Source: Granulosicoccus sp963833195
GTDB lineage: Bacteria; Pseudomonadota; Gammaproteobacteria; Granulosicoccales; Granulosicoccaceae
DNA length: 64,000 nt
Direction of reading: 5' to 3'
Assembly: GCA_963833195.1 (NCBI GenBank)
Contig: CAWHXF010000027.1
Span: forward strand, 3,100,001-3,164,000
The notes beneath the pieces are model-generated. The model was not told where the DNA came from. It worked only from the letters and a program-made list of their open reading frames with translations, and did no database searches. Below are positions 26,382 through 35,754 of this stretch, in pieces (position 1 is the stretch's first letter; each line of letters opens with the position of its first letter). The position numbers and the translations under genes are program-made.

Positions 26382-26657
26382 CTAGCTTCTGCGAAGCCGC
26401 ACGACCTTCATGTACTCGAACTCGATCCCCGCGATCACCTCGGTATCCGCGTAGTAGGTCAGGTTGACCAAGGCGCCCTTGAGATCCCGGTAGCGCGTCT
26501 TGCGGCTGTACTTGAAGGCGACGTCGTACCCGTCGAGCATCAGCGTGTTGACATGCCAATCGCCCCGCTCCCGCTGCACGTGACTCGTCACCTTCGCGCC
26601 GTCCAGGTGGTTCAGCCGGGCGTGGTTCTTCAGCAACTTGTCGACGTCGGATGTCAT
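26382..26657 (-). CDS. conserved small protein downstream of hrpB
   Basis: 91 residues with ATG 26657 placed 10 bp after the hrpB stop, so it is probably co-transcribed. The protein is basic and contains KLLKNHARLNHLDGAKVTSH, DGYDVAFKYSRKTRYRDLKG and a closing EFEYMKVVRLRRS. I recall similar small proteins in other gammaproteobacteria, but no function is known. The charge and beta-rich character would fit a nucleic-acid-binding role, which is only an inference from position next to an RNA helicase-like gene. Confidence 0.65.
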   Translation of the reverse strand: MTSDVDKLLKNHARLNHLDGAKVTSHVQRERGDWHVNTLMLDGYDVAFKYSRKTRYRDLKGALVNLTYYADTEVIAGIEFEYMKVVRLRRS

Positions 26658-26667
26658 GTGTCCGGGC

Positions 26668-29139
26668 TCATTCGGGGCGACGGGGCCGACGCGTTCGGGT
26701 CGTCGCTTGCGCGCTCAAGGGGTCCTCGGGCCACACGTGCTTCGGATATCGTCCGGCCATCTCCTTCTTCACGGCGGGGTAGCTGTTGCGCCAGAAGTTC
26801 TTCAGGTCGGTGGTCACCTGCACGGGTCGTCGTGCCGGCGACAGCAGTTCGACCTTCAGAACGATCCGGCCCTCGGCGATCGACGGATTCTCCGTGCAAC
26901 CGAGCATCTCCTGGAGACGTACGGACAACACCGGCGGCCCGGGCGGCGCGTAGCGCAACGCGATGCGGGACCCGCTCGGTACCTCGTAGCGGGTCGGCAG
27001 CCATTCATCGAGTTGCCGCTGCTGACGATACGTGAGCATGCCGCCGAGCACCCGCCCCAGGTCCAGCTGCTGCAGCGCCTTGAGCGAACCGATGCCGTCC
27101 AGCCACGGCAGCAACCACGCGTCCAGGGACGCCATCAGGGCATCGTCGTCCACCGCGGGCCAGGCATCGTCCTTGGGTGAGGGGTCCAGGTCCGGCATCC
27201 GCCCCACCCGCGCCTGCCACTCCCGGCAGGCATCGTCCCACGGCAGGCACGTCAACCCGCGACGGCGAATGCCCGCCACGACACTCGCGGCCCGATCGTC
27301 CGGCGAGATGTCCTCCAGCGGGTGCGCGCTGACGATCAGCGCGCCGAGCATCAGCCGCCGCTCGGCGATCACGCGCTGCTGGCGGTCATCCCAGTCGATG
27401 TGCTTGACCGTATCGAACCGCTCGGGCGAGCGCTGACGAAGCTCGTCGATGTCCAGGACGAGCGCCTTGAAGATGCGCAGCTGTCGGCCGGCACCACCGA
27501 GTTCCGCCACGACCAGCCAGGGGGCGTGCGCCAGGTCGTCGTCATCCGACATCACGACCCCCGCACCGCAGGCCAACTGGTACACCGGTGCGGTACCGGG
27601 CCTGCGTCTCGCGATCCAGTCGGGATAGGCCTGGGCCAGGAGCACACCGGGAGAGGCCGATGCCGTTCCGCTGCCGCCCTGCCCGAGCATCCGGCCCAGC
27701 TGACGAGCCCGCCGGGCCTGCATCGCCGTCGACGGACCACTCAGGAGCGGTTGCAGGTCGACGGACCCGGGGGTGCGCGCCCGATCATCGAGCAGGGCGG
27801 CCAACCGGCACGCCATGCCGACGGACCCGTTGTCGACGCCCCAGATCAGCAGGCGGCCCAGGCGCGGATGTACCGGCAGGGCCGCCACCCTTTGTCCATC
27901 GGACGTCAGCCGGCCGTCGCGCCACAGGCCGAGCCGCGTCAGCAGATCCTGCGCCCTGGCGAGGCTCGCCGGCGGTGGCGCGTCCAGCCAGGCCAGCTGG
28001 CTCGCACTCGCCGCCCCCCACGACCCCAGCTCGATCACCAGCGGCGCAAGATCGGCACGGAGGATCTCCGGTTGCCAGTGGGCGGCACGGCGGGCGTGCC
28101 CGGACTCGTTCCACAGGCGAAAGCAGACGCCGGGCGCGGTACGGCCCGCGCGACCGGTGCGTTGCGTGGCGCTCGCCTGGCTCGCCATGACCGTCTCGAG
28201 GCGCTGGGCCCCGGTGGCGGAATCGATCGCACCGCGTCGCTCCAGACCGGAATCCACCACGATCCGAACCCCATCGATGGTGATCGAGGTCTCCGCCAGG
28301 CTGGTGGACAGGATCACCCGTCGCCGAGAGTGCGTCGCCGGTGCCGTCGCCCGGTGCTGCGCCTCCGCGCCCACGCCGCCGTGCAGCGCGTGCGTGTCGA
28401 CATCGCTGCCGAGCACGCGTGTCAGCTGCCGGATGCAGCGATCGATCTCGGCCACCCCCGGCAGGAACACAAGCACGTCCCCCTCGTGCCGATCGAGCGC
28501 CGACAGGACCGCCGCCTGCACCCGCAGCTCGAGGGATCTGTCCGAGCGATCGGTGACCCAATGGACATCGACCGGGTGTTGCCGCACCGCACAGTCGAAG
28601 CGCGCCACGTCGGGCAGCACCGCGGACAGCGGAGCCATGTCCAGCGTGGCCGACATCAACAGCAAGCGCAGATCGGTGCGTAGGGCCTGCTGGACCTCCA
28701 GGCACAGGGCCAGCCCGACGTCCGCGTGCAGGCTGCGCTCGTGGAACTCGTCGAAGATCACCAGGGCGACGCCGGTGAGCTCCGGATCGTCCTGCAGAAT
28801 CCGCGTCAGCACGCCTTCGGTCACCACGGTCAACCGCGTCTCCGACGACACCCGGGTATCCGAGCGCATGCGCAGGCCGATGCGCTGCCCGACGGTCTCG
28901 CCCAGGTGCGCGGCCAGGCGTGTCGCCACCATGCGCGCGGCAAGACGGCGAGGCTCGAGCAGGATGATGTGACCGTCGAGCGATCCATCCAGCAGCAACG
29001 CCAGCGGAAGACCGGTGCTCTTGCCCGCCCCCGGTTCCGCGCGCAGCAACACGTCCCGGGTCGACAGGGCCTGCGCGACGTCGTGCGCGTGCACCATGAC
29101 CGGCAAGGCGGTGACGGCGTCGGGGAGAGCGGTGTTCAC
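26668..29139 (-). CDS. hrpB: ATP-dependent helicase HrpB
   Basis: 823 residues from GTG 29139, the expected length for HrpB. The DEAH-box motifs are intact: Walker A RAEPGAGKSTGLPL (residues 33-46), DEFHERS, SATLDM, STSLAETSITIDGVRIVVDS and motif VI QRTGRAGRTAPG. The C-terminal HrpB-specific region ends WPEDPLSAQATTRTRRPRRP. It is a predicted RNA helicase of the DEAH/RHA type whose cellular role is poorly known. The 3' 88 bp exist as a second degenerate copy at 24521-24608. Confidence 0.92.
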   Translation of the reverse strand: MNTALPDAVTALPVMVHAHDVAQALSTRDVLLRAEPGAGKSTGLPLALLLDGSLDGHIILLEPRRLAARMVATRLAAHLGETVGQRIGLRMRSDTRVSSETRLTVVTEGVLTRILQDDPELTGVALVIFDEFHERSLHADVGLALCLEVQQALRTDLRLLLMSATLDMAPLSAVLPDVARFDCAVRQHPVDVHWVTDRSDRSLELRVQAAVLSALDRHEGDVLVFLPGVAEIDRCIRQLTRVLGSDVDTHALHGGVGAEAQHRATAPATHSRRRVILSTSLAETSITIDGVRIVVDSGLERRGAIDSATGAQRLETVMASQASATQRTGRAGRTAPGVCFRLWNESGHARRAAHWQPEILRADLAPLVIELGSWGAASASQLAWLDAPPPASLARAQDLLTRLGLWRDGRLTSDGQRVAALPVHPRLGRLLIWGVDNGSVGMACRLAALLDDRARTPGSVDLQPLLSGPSTAMQARRARQLGRMLGQGGSGTASASPGVLLAQAYPDWIARRRPGTAPVYQLACGAGVVMSDDDDLAHAPWLVVAELGGAGRQLRIFKALVLDIDELRQRSPERFDTVKHIDWDDRQQRVIAERRLMLGALIVSAHPLEDISPDDRAASVVAGIRRRGLTCLPWDDACREWQARVGRMPDLDPSPKDDAWPAVDDDALMASLDAWLLPWLDGIGSLKALQQLDLGRVLGGMLTYRQQRQLDEWLPTRYEVPSGSRIALRYAPPGPPVLSVRLQEMLGCTENPSIAEGRIVLKVELLSPARRPVQVTTDLKNFWRNSYPAVKKEMAGRYPKHVWPEDPLSAQATTRTRRPRRPE

Positions 29140-29186
29140 GAAGCGCCCGAGGTGCGCCTGTCGATGACGAATCGTCTCGCTCCGCG

Positions 29187-29963
29187 TCAGGTCGCCGCGT
29201 TCAACCGGGCGTCCACCGCCGCGTCCACGGCGGCCAGCATGCCTCGTTGCTCTTCGGACCGCAGCTTCGACTCGATCTCGGCAGCGGCCCGGTCCAGTCG
29301 TCGACGCTCGTTCGACGTCAGCGAGGCCTCGGCAGCGTCGGCATCCACCGCGGCGGTGACCGGGATCTGCCGAGGCGGATCGTCATCCCGCAGCAACGAC
29401 GCGCTCTCGCGGATCAGCTTCAGGAGTCCGCGCCGCTCGGGCGAGGCCATCACGTCGCGCACGGCGGCATCGATCCGCGCGGCGCGCTCGCGTCGGCGGG
29501 CGTCGGGCAGGTCATCGGCCAGCTCACCGCGGGCCAGGCAACGATCGATCGTCCGACCCAGCAATATCACCCGCGCCGCCGTCATGAGTGCGCGGCGAAC
29601 CGTGATGAAGATCAAGGCGGTGCGCAGCACCTTCTTCACCGGCCTCATGACCAGGCCCTTGAAGAACCCGCCGACCTTGCCCGCCACGCTTCGTTCCGGA
29701 CCTTCGTACAGAGGCGCTACCGCTTCGGCACCGTAGCCGCGCCCGTTGCGTTCGAGCAGCTTGTCGACGAGGCGCCGCACCACCCGGTCGCCTGCCACGT
29801 CGTCCAGGAACGGGATCGGGATGAACTGGCACAGCGCCGCCAGCAGGGCGTGGTGCACCGTAAGGTGCAGCACACCGCCGGGCTCGTCGCCGGGGTCGGG
29901 GGTCACGTCGGTCGCGATGGGCTCCGCAGCGGAGTGTTCGGAGCCGTTCGAGTCGTCGATCAT
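29187..29963 (-). CDS. conserved hypothetical protein
   Basis: 258 residues from ATG 29963. An acidic, disordered start is followed by HLTVHHALLAALCQFIPIPF, a stretch that may associate with membrane, then VGGFFKGLVMRPVKKVLRTA and a hydrophobic ALIFITVRRALMTAARVILL segment. The last 110 residues are helical and charged. I do not recognise the family. The gene stands between hrpB (48 bp away, same strand) and the broken helicase gene. Confidence 0.55.
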   Translation of the reverse strand: MIDDSNGSEHSAAEPIATDVTPDPGDEPGGVLHLTVHHALLAALCQFIPIPFLDDVAGDRVVRRLVDKLLERNGRGYGAEAVAPLYEGPERSVAGKVGGFFKGLVMRPVKKVLRTALIFITVRRALMTAARVILLGRTIDRCLARGELADDLPDARRRERAARIDAAVRDVMASPERRGLLKLIRESASLLRDDDPPRQIPVTAAVDADAAEASLTSNERRRLDRAAAEIESKLRSEEQRGMLAAVDAAVDARLNAAT

Positions 29964-30085
29964 TCGCGCACCGTACCTCGTTCGAATCGGTTGGTGGACG
30001 GCACGACGACGAAGCACCTGTCGAGCTCTGCGGCTCGGCCGCACCTGACTCGAAGTCCATCGGCGGGCCGGTCATGGACGCCTGC

Positions 30086-32840
30086 TCACTCGTCGGAGCG
30101 CTCGGGCGCGACACGATCGTAGGCGATCGCGTTGGCGAGCTCGAAGGGCGCGGCGTCGCAGCGGCGGTGAACGCGCAGCGGCGCGCCGACCCATGCCGGA
30201 CCTTGCTCGCCGCGCAGCTCCGTGCCGTACCGGCTCGTCCGATCGGCGAGCACCTGCACGGAGGCGTCGCCCGGCAACCAGCGCGGCTCGACGCCGAAGG
30301 CACGCCGCAACACGTCCTGCAGGCTCGACGGCACGGTCACCACGGGCTCGAGCTGCAGCGGATCGCCGACCACCACCGTGCGCCGGGCGCGCCACAGGGC
30401 GCCCGTGGCAGCCTGCGGCACGGCCTGCCCCGCCTCGTCGATCAGCAGCCAGCCGAGCGACTCGCGCGACAGGCTCGCGAACGTGCGATCGAACGAGGCG
30501 AAGGTGGTCGAGACAACGGGCACGACGAGGAAGAGCGTGGACCAGAGCGAGCCGAGGATCCGCTCGGACTCGCCCTGCGGCCGCAGACCTCCCAGCAGGT
30601 CCATCGCGGCGTCGAGGTTGTCGCGCATCGGTACCGCGTTCGCCTCGGTGAACGCGCGGTGCAGCTCGAGCGCGGCCAGGAAGAGAGCCGCCCGGGCCTC
30701 GTCCCACCGCCGATCGGCCCACGGTGCGTCGAGCTCGCGTGCGTCGTCGTCGCGCTCGTCCGGATTCGGCGGCAGCGCGATGCCGGCCCCCTGGCAGCGC
30801 GCGTCGAGTTCGGTGCCGAGCCGCGTCCAGTCGTCGAAGGCGCGCGCGACCGCGAGTACCAGCGACTCCAGCAGCGCGGTGAGGCGCGCGCGAGCACCGT
30901 CCAGCTCGTCAAGGCGAGCCACCAGATCGCCGCGCTCGCGGTCCGCGCGGACCAGATCCGCTTCCAGTTCCGCGTCACGCGCACGCCACCGACGCAGCGC
31001 TCGTCCGAGCGTGAACACGATCTCCAGCAGACGAGGCGAGAACTCGCGATGGATGCGCCTGCGCCGCAGCGCCTCGTCGTGCGCGGCGACGGCGCGGTCC
31101 AGCGCGGCGCTCGTCCCGTGCCGGCTCTCCGCGATGTCCGCGAGCTCGTCGACCACGCCTTCTCGCGCACTCTCGTCGCGGCGCCAGGCATCGGCAGCTC
31201 GCTCCCGCCGGTCCCGCAGCTCGACCAGCGCCCCGCGCTCGGCACGAATGGTGGCCTCGGTCGCCGAGGCCATCTCGAACGCGGCCTTCGCCGAGGGCCA
31301 GTCCGGCTCCGTGGAGGCCGCACGGGTCAGGTGCATGCGAAAGCCGTCGGCGAAGGGCTCGTCGGAGTCGGCGTCGCGCTCGCCGTACCAGAACCGCGAA
31401 ACGAAGTCGCGGCGATTGGCCGAGTTGCCGAGCCGGGCGGCGACGAGTCCCCATGCGGGCACGCCCGTCACGCGCGCGGCCAGGTCCTCGAAGTAGCGAT
31501 CGGTGTCGAGCCACGCCGCATCGATCGCCCCGCTCGCCGGCATCTCCAGGCTCACGTTCTCGACCGCACCGTTGTTCGACGAGGCGACGACGATCTCGTG
31601 GCCACGCAGGCTCGGCACGAGCGGATGCAGCCTGCGCCGACGCTTGCCGTGACGCCGGTCGACTGGATCTTCGAACGCCGCCGCCGGCGAGCTCAGCCGT
31701 GCCATCGCCCGAGCCCGGCGCACGACGATCATCGCCACCAGATCCCGCAGCAACGTGGTCTTGCCCGTGCCGGGCGGGCCGTTCACGGCGAACAAGCCGC
31801 CCCGCTTCGGTCCGAGATCGCGCGCGATGGAGTTCACCGCGAACTGCTGGCTGCTCACGAGCGGATGACCTCCGGCCACGGGCCAGCGTCCGCTCGGGAA
31901 GCTCGCGGGCTGGAGCGCCTTCGCCGTGACGCATCGGCCTTCCGGAGTACGCAAGTCGATCCGTGGTGCCGTCGCCAATGCATCCCCCGCGTCGAGATAG
32001 GCCACGAGACCGGCGCCGACATCCTCCGCGCGCACGGCGGCGCTCACGCGTCGCAGGTCCCGAAGGAAGAAGCTGTTCAGCGGATCGCCCGACTGCTGCC
32101 CGGGTTCAGGACGCTCGGCCACCTGCGTGACGCGCACCCGGCAGACGGGCTCGGCGAGCAGGCGCGCGAGCCCGAGCGATGCGCCGACGTGCCGCACCTC
32201 CTCGAGCAGGTCGGCGACGTCGAGCGGTCGGCCGGCGTTGAAGCCGTCTGCTTCCGCGTCGCGTCCCACGCCATGGCGCTCGCGCTCGATGAGCCGCTCC
32301 CGAAAGGCTTCCTCGAAGCGCAGGCTTTCGGCCTCGAACCCGAGCAGCACTTCGGGTCCGAGCCCGCCGGCACGCAGGCACCGACCTGTCGCCCACGCGC
32401 AGCTCGACAGCACGAGGGAATCGGTCAGGGGATGGCCGTTCGCGTTCGCCCGCAACGCGAACAGGCACGTCGCGCCGTTCGGAAAGACGTCGTGCGCGCG
32501 TCGCTCGAGCCCAAGGCGTTCGTGCACGAGGTCGCCGACGGCTTCGAGCGGCAGCACACCGCCGAACACCTGGTACCGCCACGTGCGGCCGCGTGCGAGG
32601 GGCCGCTGACGCAGAACCAGTGCCGCGGCACTGCCGCACGAAAAGCACTTTCGCATCGAACGCCCAAGGTACGTGGAATCGGCGCCACGAGCGGCGCGTG
32701 ATGGCGCAGCGCTCGGTGACCTCGATGGCCACGGGCAGGATGTCGAACACCTGTCGGCGCCCGGGCTCGTGATTGATCCGGTGGTCGGGCTCGGCGACGC
32801 GCTCGAGAGTGCTGCCCAGGTGCCCCTTCTAGTGGTCGGT
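30086..32840 (-). pseudogene. AAA/superfamily-I helicase, frameshifted at 5' end and truncated at 3' end
   Basis: The main frame (30086-32656, 856 codons) has Walker A NGPPGTGKTTLLRDLVAMI, a long helical middle, LLIDEAGQAVPQAA and a VVVGDPLQLEPVV motif, but stops directly after APFELANAIAYD. The remaining SF1 motifs that should follow are absent. Upstream, another frame covering about 32640-32840 reads LEGHLGSTLERVAEPDHRIN, VFDILPVAIEVTERCAITRR and SWRRFHVPWAFDAKVLF, which looks like the true N-terminus and needs a 1-nt shift near 32640 to join the main frame. So the gene is probably broken at both ends. Confidence 0.65.
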
Positions 32841-32887
32841 CAGCTTGAAACTGTGGGCGGCCAGTTGAAGTCCCTCGGACGATTTAG

Positions 32888-32914
32888 GTAGACAGTCAGC
32901 TGTATACTTGACTG
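32888..32914 (+). promoter_or_regulatory. overlapping inverted repeats in front of AlbA_2 gene
   Basis: CAGTCA-N10-TGACTG (32893-32898 and 32909-32914) is a perfect inverted repeat. It overlaps an imperfect one, GTAGACAG-TCAG-CTGTATAC (32888-32907), and includes TGTATACT, a plausible extended -10 element. It lies 56 bp before the GTG start at 32970 and could be the site at which the winged-helix-bearing AlbA_2 protein acts on its own promoter. Confidence 0.4.
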
Positions 32915-32969
32915 GGAGTTTCCAGACAAGAAGATAGCTCATGATGGTGAGCCACCGGCATGCAGCGAG

Positions 32970-34721
32970 GTGAGCGCCCTCCAGCACCTCCTCGATGACA
33001 CCCTGGTCCGGCTGCGGCGCGCCAACACGGACCTGTCCGACGTCGAGGTCAAGGACGCCTCCGGCGGAACGCCGAGCGGGCTGGCGGACCTGGTGTCCGC
33101 GTTCGCCACCGGTAGCGGCGGCTTGCTCGTTCTGGGACTGAGCGAGAAACGGGGATTCGAACCGACCGATATCGATGCCCCGGCGCTCGCCGATGCGATC
33201 GAATCCGTCTGCGCCGAACAGCTCGAACCTCCGGTGCGGCCCGAGATCGACATCTGCCTGGTAGAGAATCGGCCCGTCGTGGTGGCCGTCATCGACGAGC
33301 TGTCCACCGATCGGAAGCCTTGCTACGTGAAATCGAGAGGCTTGGAACGAGGCGTGTTCGTGCGCACCCACGACGGCGTCCGACCGATGACCACCTACGA
33401 GATCCACCTACTGATCGCCTCGCGAGGCCAACCGAGGGACGATCGAGCCGCGGTCCCCGACACGAGTGCGGACGACCTGGATCGCGGCCTCGTCGACGCG
33501 CTAGTTCGACGCCTGCGAGCGAGCCGCGGCCCGACGTTCCACAAGGCGAGCGATGAGGAAATCCTCGATCTGCTGGGCATCACCACGCGCACGGCGGACG
33601 GAGTCCGGTTGACGCTCGCGGGACTCATGGCCCTCGGCCGCTACCCGCAGCGCTACTTCCCGCAGCTGGACATCACGTTCGTCGTCTTCCCGACCACGAC
33701 CGGTGAACCGCTCGTCGACGGCACGAGGTTTCTCGACAACCAATCGATAGACGGTCCCATCCCGATGATGGTGTCGATAGCCTTGACGGCCTTGCGGCGA
33801 AACATGAAACGACGTGCGATCGTCGCGGGAGCGGGCCGCGAGGACCGTTGGGAGTACCCGGAAGGCGCCGTGCGCGAGCTCGTCGTGAACGCGCTGATGC
33901 ATCGCGACTACCACCCGATGGCTCACGGCACGCAGGTCCGGCTGATGATGTACCCGGACCGCCTGGAGATCGCCAGCCCCGGTGGACTGCACGGACCGGT
34001 GTCGAAGGAGAGCCTGCTGGTCGAACCAGTCAGCTCGATATCCCGGAACGCCACCCTCGCCAAGCTGCTCGAGGACGTCCAGCTTCCCGGCGAAAGGCAT
34101 GCGGTCTGCGAGAACCGCGGCTCCGGTCTTCTCGCCACGGCCACTGAGCTGCGTCGTGCCGGAATGGACCCACCGGAGCTGACGGACTCGATCCACCAGT
34201 TCCTGGTGAGTGTCGCGAATCACGGGCTGCTGGACGCGGAGGCCGTCGCCTGGCTCGCGAGGATCGACACGAACGGGCTGAACGACCGTCAGCGCCTCGG
34301 TCTGGCGTTCGTGCGACGCAAGGGCACGCTGACCAACCGTCAGTACCGGACCCTCAATGGCTGTGACGCCCGCGACGCGACCCGAGAACTGAGCGCGCTA
34401 TCGCTCCGCGGACTGCTCGACAAGAGAGGGGACCGGCGAGGCACGGTCTGGTACCTGGCCGACGCGCACGTCGCCGAGATGCCGGCGCCCGACCTCTTCG
34501 CCGCACCGCCGGTGGGGAGTCGACGACGCGATCGGCGTGACGAGATCCGTGCCCTGTTGGCACCCGGCGCCCTATCCACCAAAGCGCTGTCGTCGTCGAT
34601 CGGCATCGGCCCCAAGGGCCTGCTCGTCTGGTTGAGACGGATGGAATCGGCGGGCGAGGTACGGCGAACGGAAACGACACCGAACAGCCCGAAGAATCTT
34701 TGGGCACTTGTGCGCGAATGA
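32970..34721 (+). CDS. AlbA_2 (Schlafen-like) and HATPase_c_4 domain protein
   Basis: 583 residues from GTG 32970. An N-terminal AlbA_2 domain (residues about 20-130: DVEVKDASGG, GLADLVSAFATGSGGLLVLG) is followed by a GHKL-type ATPase-like module (EYPEGAVRELVVNALMHRDY near 295, DRLEIASPGGLHGP) and two C-terminal winged-helix-like regions (430-500 and 520-580). This layout is common in island- and phage-borne proteins labelled 'ATP-binding protein' and thought to be DNA-binding regulators; some members occur in defence loci. It lies immediately outside the tRNA-Phe relic at 34761 and has a distinct promoter palindrome. Confidence 0.85.
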   Translation: MSALQHLLDDTLVRLRRANTDLSDVEVKDASGGTPSGLADLVSAFATGSGGLLVLGLSEKRGFEPTDIDAPALADAIESVCAEQLEPPVRPEIDICLVENRPVVVAVIDELSTDRKPCYVKSRGLERGVFVRTHDGVRPMTTYEIHLLIASRGQPRDDRAAVPDTSADDLDRGLVDALVRRLRASRGPTFHKASDEEILDLLGITTRTADGVRLTLAGLMALGRYPQRYFPQLDITFVVFPTTTGEPLVDGTRFLDNQSIDGPIPMMVSIALTALRRNMKRRAIVAGAGREDRWEYPEGAVRELVVNALMHRDYHPMAHGTQVRLMMYPDRLEIASPGGLHGPVSKESLLVEPVSSISRNATLAKLLEDVQLPGERHAVCENRGSGLLATATELRRAGMDPPELTDSIHQFLVSVANHGLLDAEAVAWLARIDTNGLNDRQRLGLAFVRRKGTLTNRQYRTLNGCDARDATRELSALSLRGLLDKRGDRRGTVWYLADAHVAEMPAPDLFAAPPVGSRRRDRRDEIRALLAPGALSTKALSSSIGIGPKGLLVWLRRMESAGEVRRTETTPNSPKNLWALVRE

Positions 34722-34760
34722 GCGCGGACCGAGCCATTCGGTCGAAGGCGGTGGAGCCGC

Positions 34761-34814
34761 TGGTGCCCAGGGACGGAATCGAACCGACGACACGGGGGGT
34801 TTTCAATCCTGCTC
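34761..34814 (-). repeat. degenerate tRNA-Phe 3' fragment (possible att site)
   Basis: Aligned to tRNA-Phe at 47095-47150, it keeps the encoded CCA end (TGG at 34761), GGGACGGAATCGAACCG of the T-arm, CGACACGGGG, TTTTCAATC and TGCTC, with a few substitutions, a 1-nt insertion and a short deletion. The 5' half of the tRNA is absent, and a T-stem pair is broken, so it is not a functional tRNA. Confidence 0.7.
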
Positions 34815-34932
34815 GTAAGCCGGCTTCGATCGAAGAGTCTCGTCACACCGGCGAGTCGGTCGGGAGCATGGAGGACACGGGACAACCCGATACGTGATTG
34901 CAAAACGCAGTCATCGCAGGCCTTATGCATTC

Positions 34933-35169
34933 ATGGGGGTTCAAATCACCATCCGCGACGTTCCCGAAACCGTTCGGGACGAGCTCGCCTCGCGCGCGGC
35001 CCGAGAGGGGCGCTCCATGCAGGAGTATCTGCGTAACGCTCTGGAGTCGCTCGCATCGAAGCCGTCGCCCGATCAATGGCTGGCGTCGGTTCGGCAGCGC
35101 AAGCGCCTGTCGGGAGCCCGCGTCTCGAGCGACGACATCGTCGAAGAACGCGACAAGGATCGCCGATGA
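34933..35169 (+). CDS. FitA-like ribbon-helix-helix antitoxin
   Basis: 78 residues. ATG 34933 is chosen because it places the strand VQITIRDVPETVRDELASRA at the N-terminus, as in FitA/StbC antitoxins (QxxIRxxPExVxxxL); EGRSMQEYLRNALESLA is the second helix. The acidic tail DDIVEERDKDRR ends in a stop that overlaps the ATG of the toxin gene (ATGA). It should bind DNA as a dimer and neutralise the PIN toxin. First gene inside the island's left end. Confidence 0.85.
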   Translation: MGVQITIRDVPETVRDELASRAAREGRSMQEYLRNALESLASKPSPDQWLASVRQRKRLSGARVSSDDIVEERDKDRR

Positions 35170-35564
35170 CCGTCGTCATCGACGCATCCACCTGCGTCGC
35201 CGCGCTGGTTGATGGCGGCGCGGAAGGCCGGTGGGCCGAGAGCGTCTTGCTCGATGCGGCTCCGATCGCCCCGGCTCTGATGCTGGTCGAGTCCACCAAC
35301 GTGCTGAGGCGCCTGACGAGCTCCGGCAAACTCTCGGACCTCGACGCGTCGTCCGCCCATCAGGACCTGATGGGTTTGACAGTGGATCTCTATACCTTCG
35401 AGCCTTTCTCCGACCGCGTATGGGCATTGCGATTCAACCTGAGCAGCTACGATGCCTGGTACGTGGCCGTGGCGGAGGCGTTGGATGCGCCGCTCGCCAC
35501 TCTGGACAGACGTCTCGTGAATGCAGCCGGTTCGAAATGCCGGTTCGTCTCGCCGGAAGCGTGA
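35166..35564 (+). CDS. FitB/VapC-type PIN-domain toxin
   Basis: 132 residues from ATG 35166, overlapping the antitoxin stop. PIN acidic residues are in place: Asp6 in VVIDAST, Glu in LMLVESTNVLRRL, Asp in SSYDAWYVAVAEAL and Asp in LATLDRRLV. Length is normal for a VapC RNase. The pair is a complete type II TA locus. The 190 bp after it, up to the helicase gene stop, contain only a short minus-strand frame (reading DQQIVEALRSNGDTVRAIMK) that I cannot assign. Confidence 0.88.
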   Translation: MTVVIDASTCVAALVDGGAEGRWAESVLLDAAPIAPALMLVESTNVLRRLTSSGKLSDLDASSAHQDLMGLTVDLYTFEPFSDRVWALRFNLSSYDAWYVAVAEALDAPLATLDRRLVNAAGSKCRFVSPEA

Positions 35565-35754
35565 ACCGTCGGATGTCCCGGATCGTGGATGCCGACCGTG
35601 ATGCGCACCCGGATGGGCGCCTATCGACACGATCCCAAGAGCCCTCGACGTCGTCATCCGTCGAACCGGGACGGGCCTTCATGATCGCCCTCACGGTGTC
35701 ACCGTTCGATCGCAGCGCCTCGACGATCTGCTGATCCACGCTCTCGCGTCCCCC

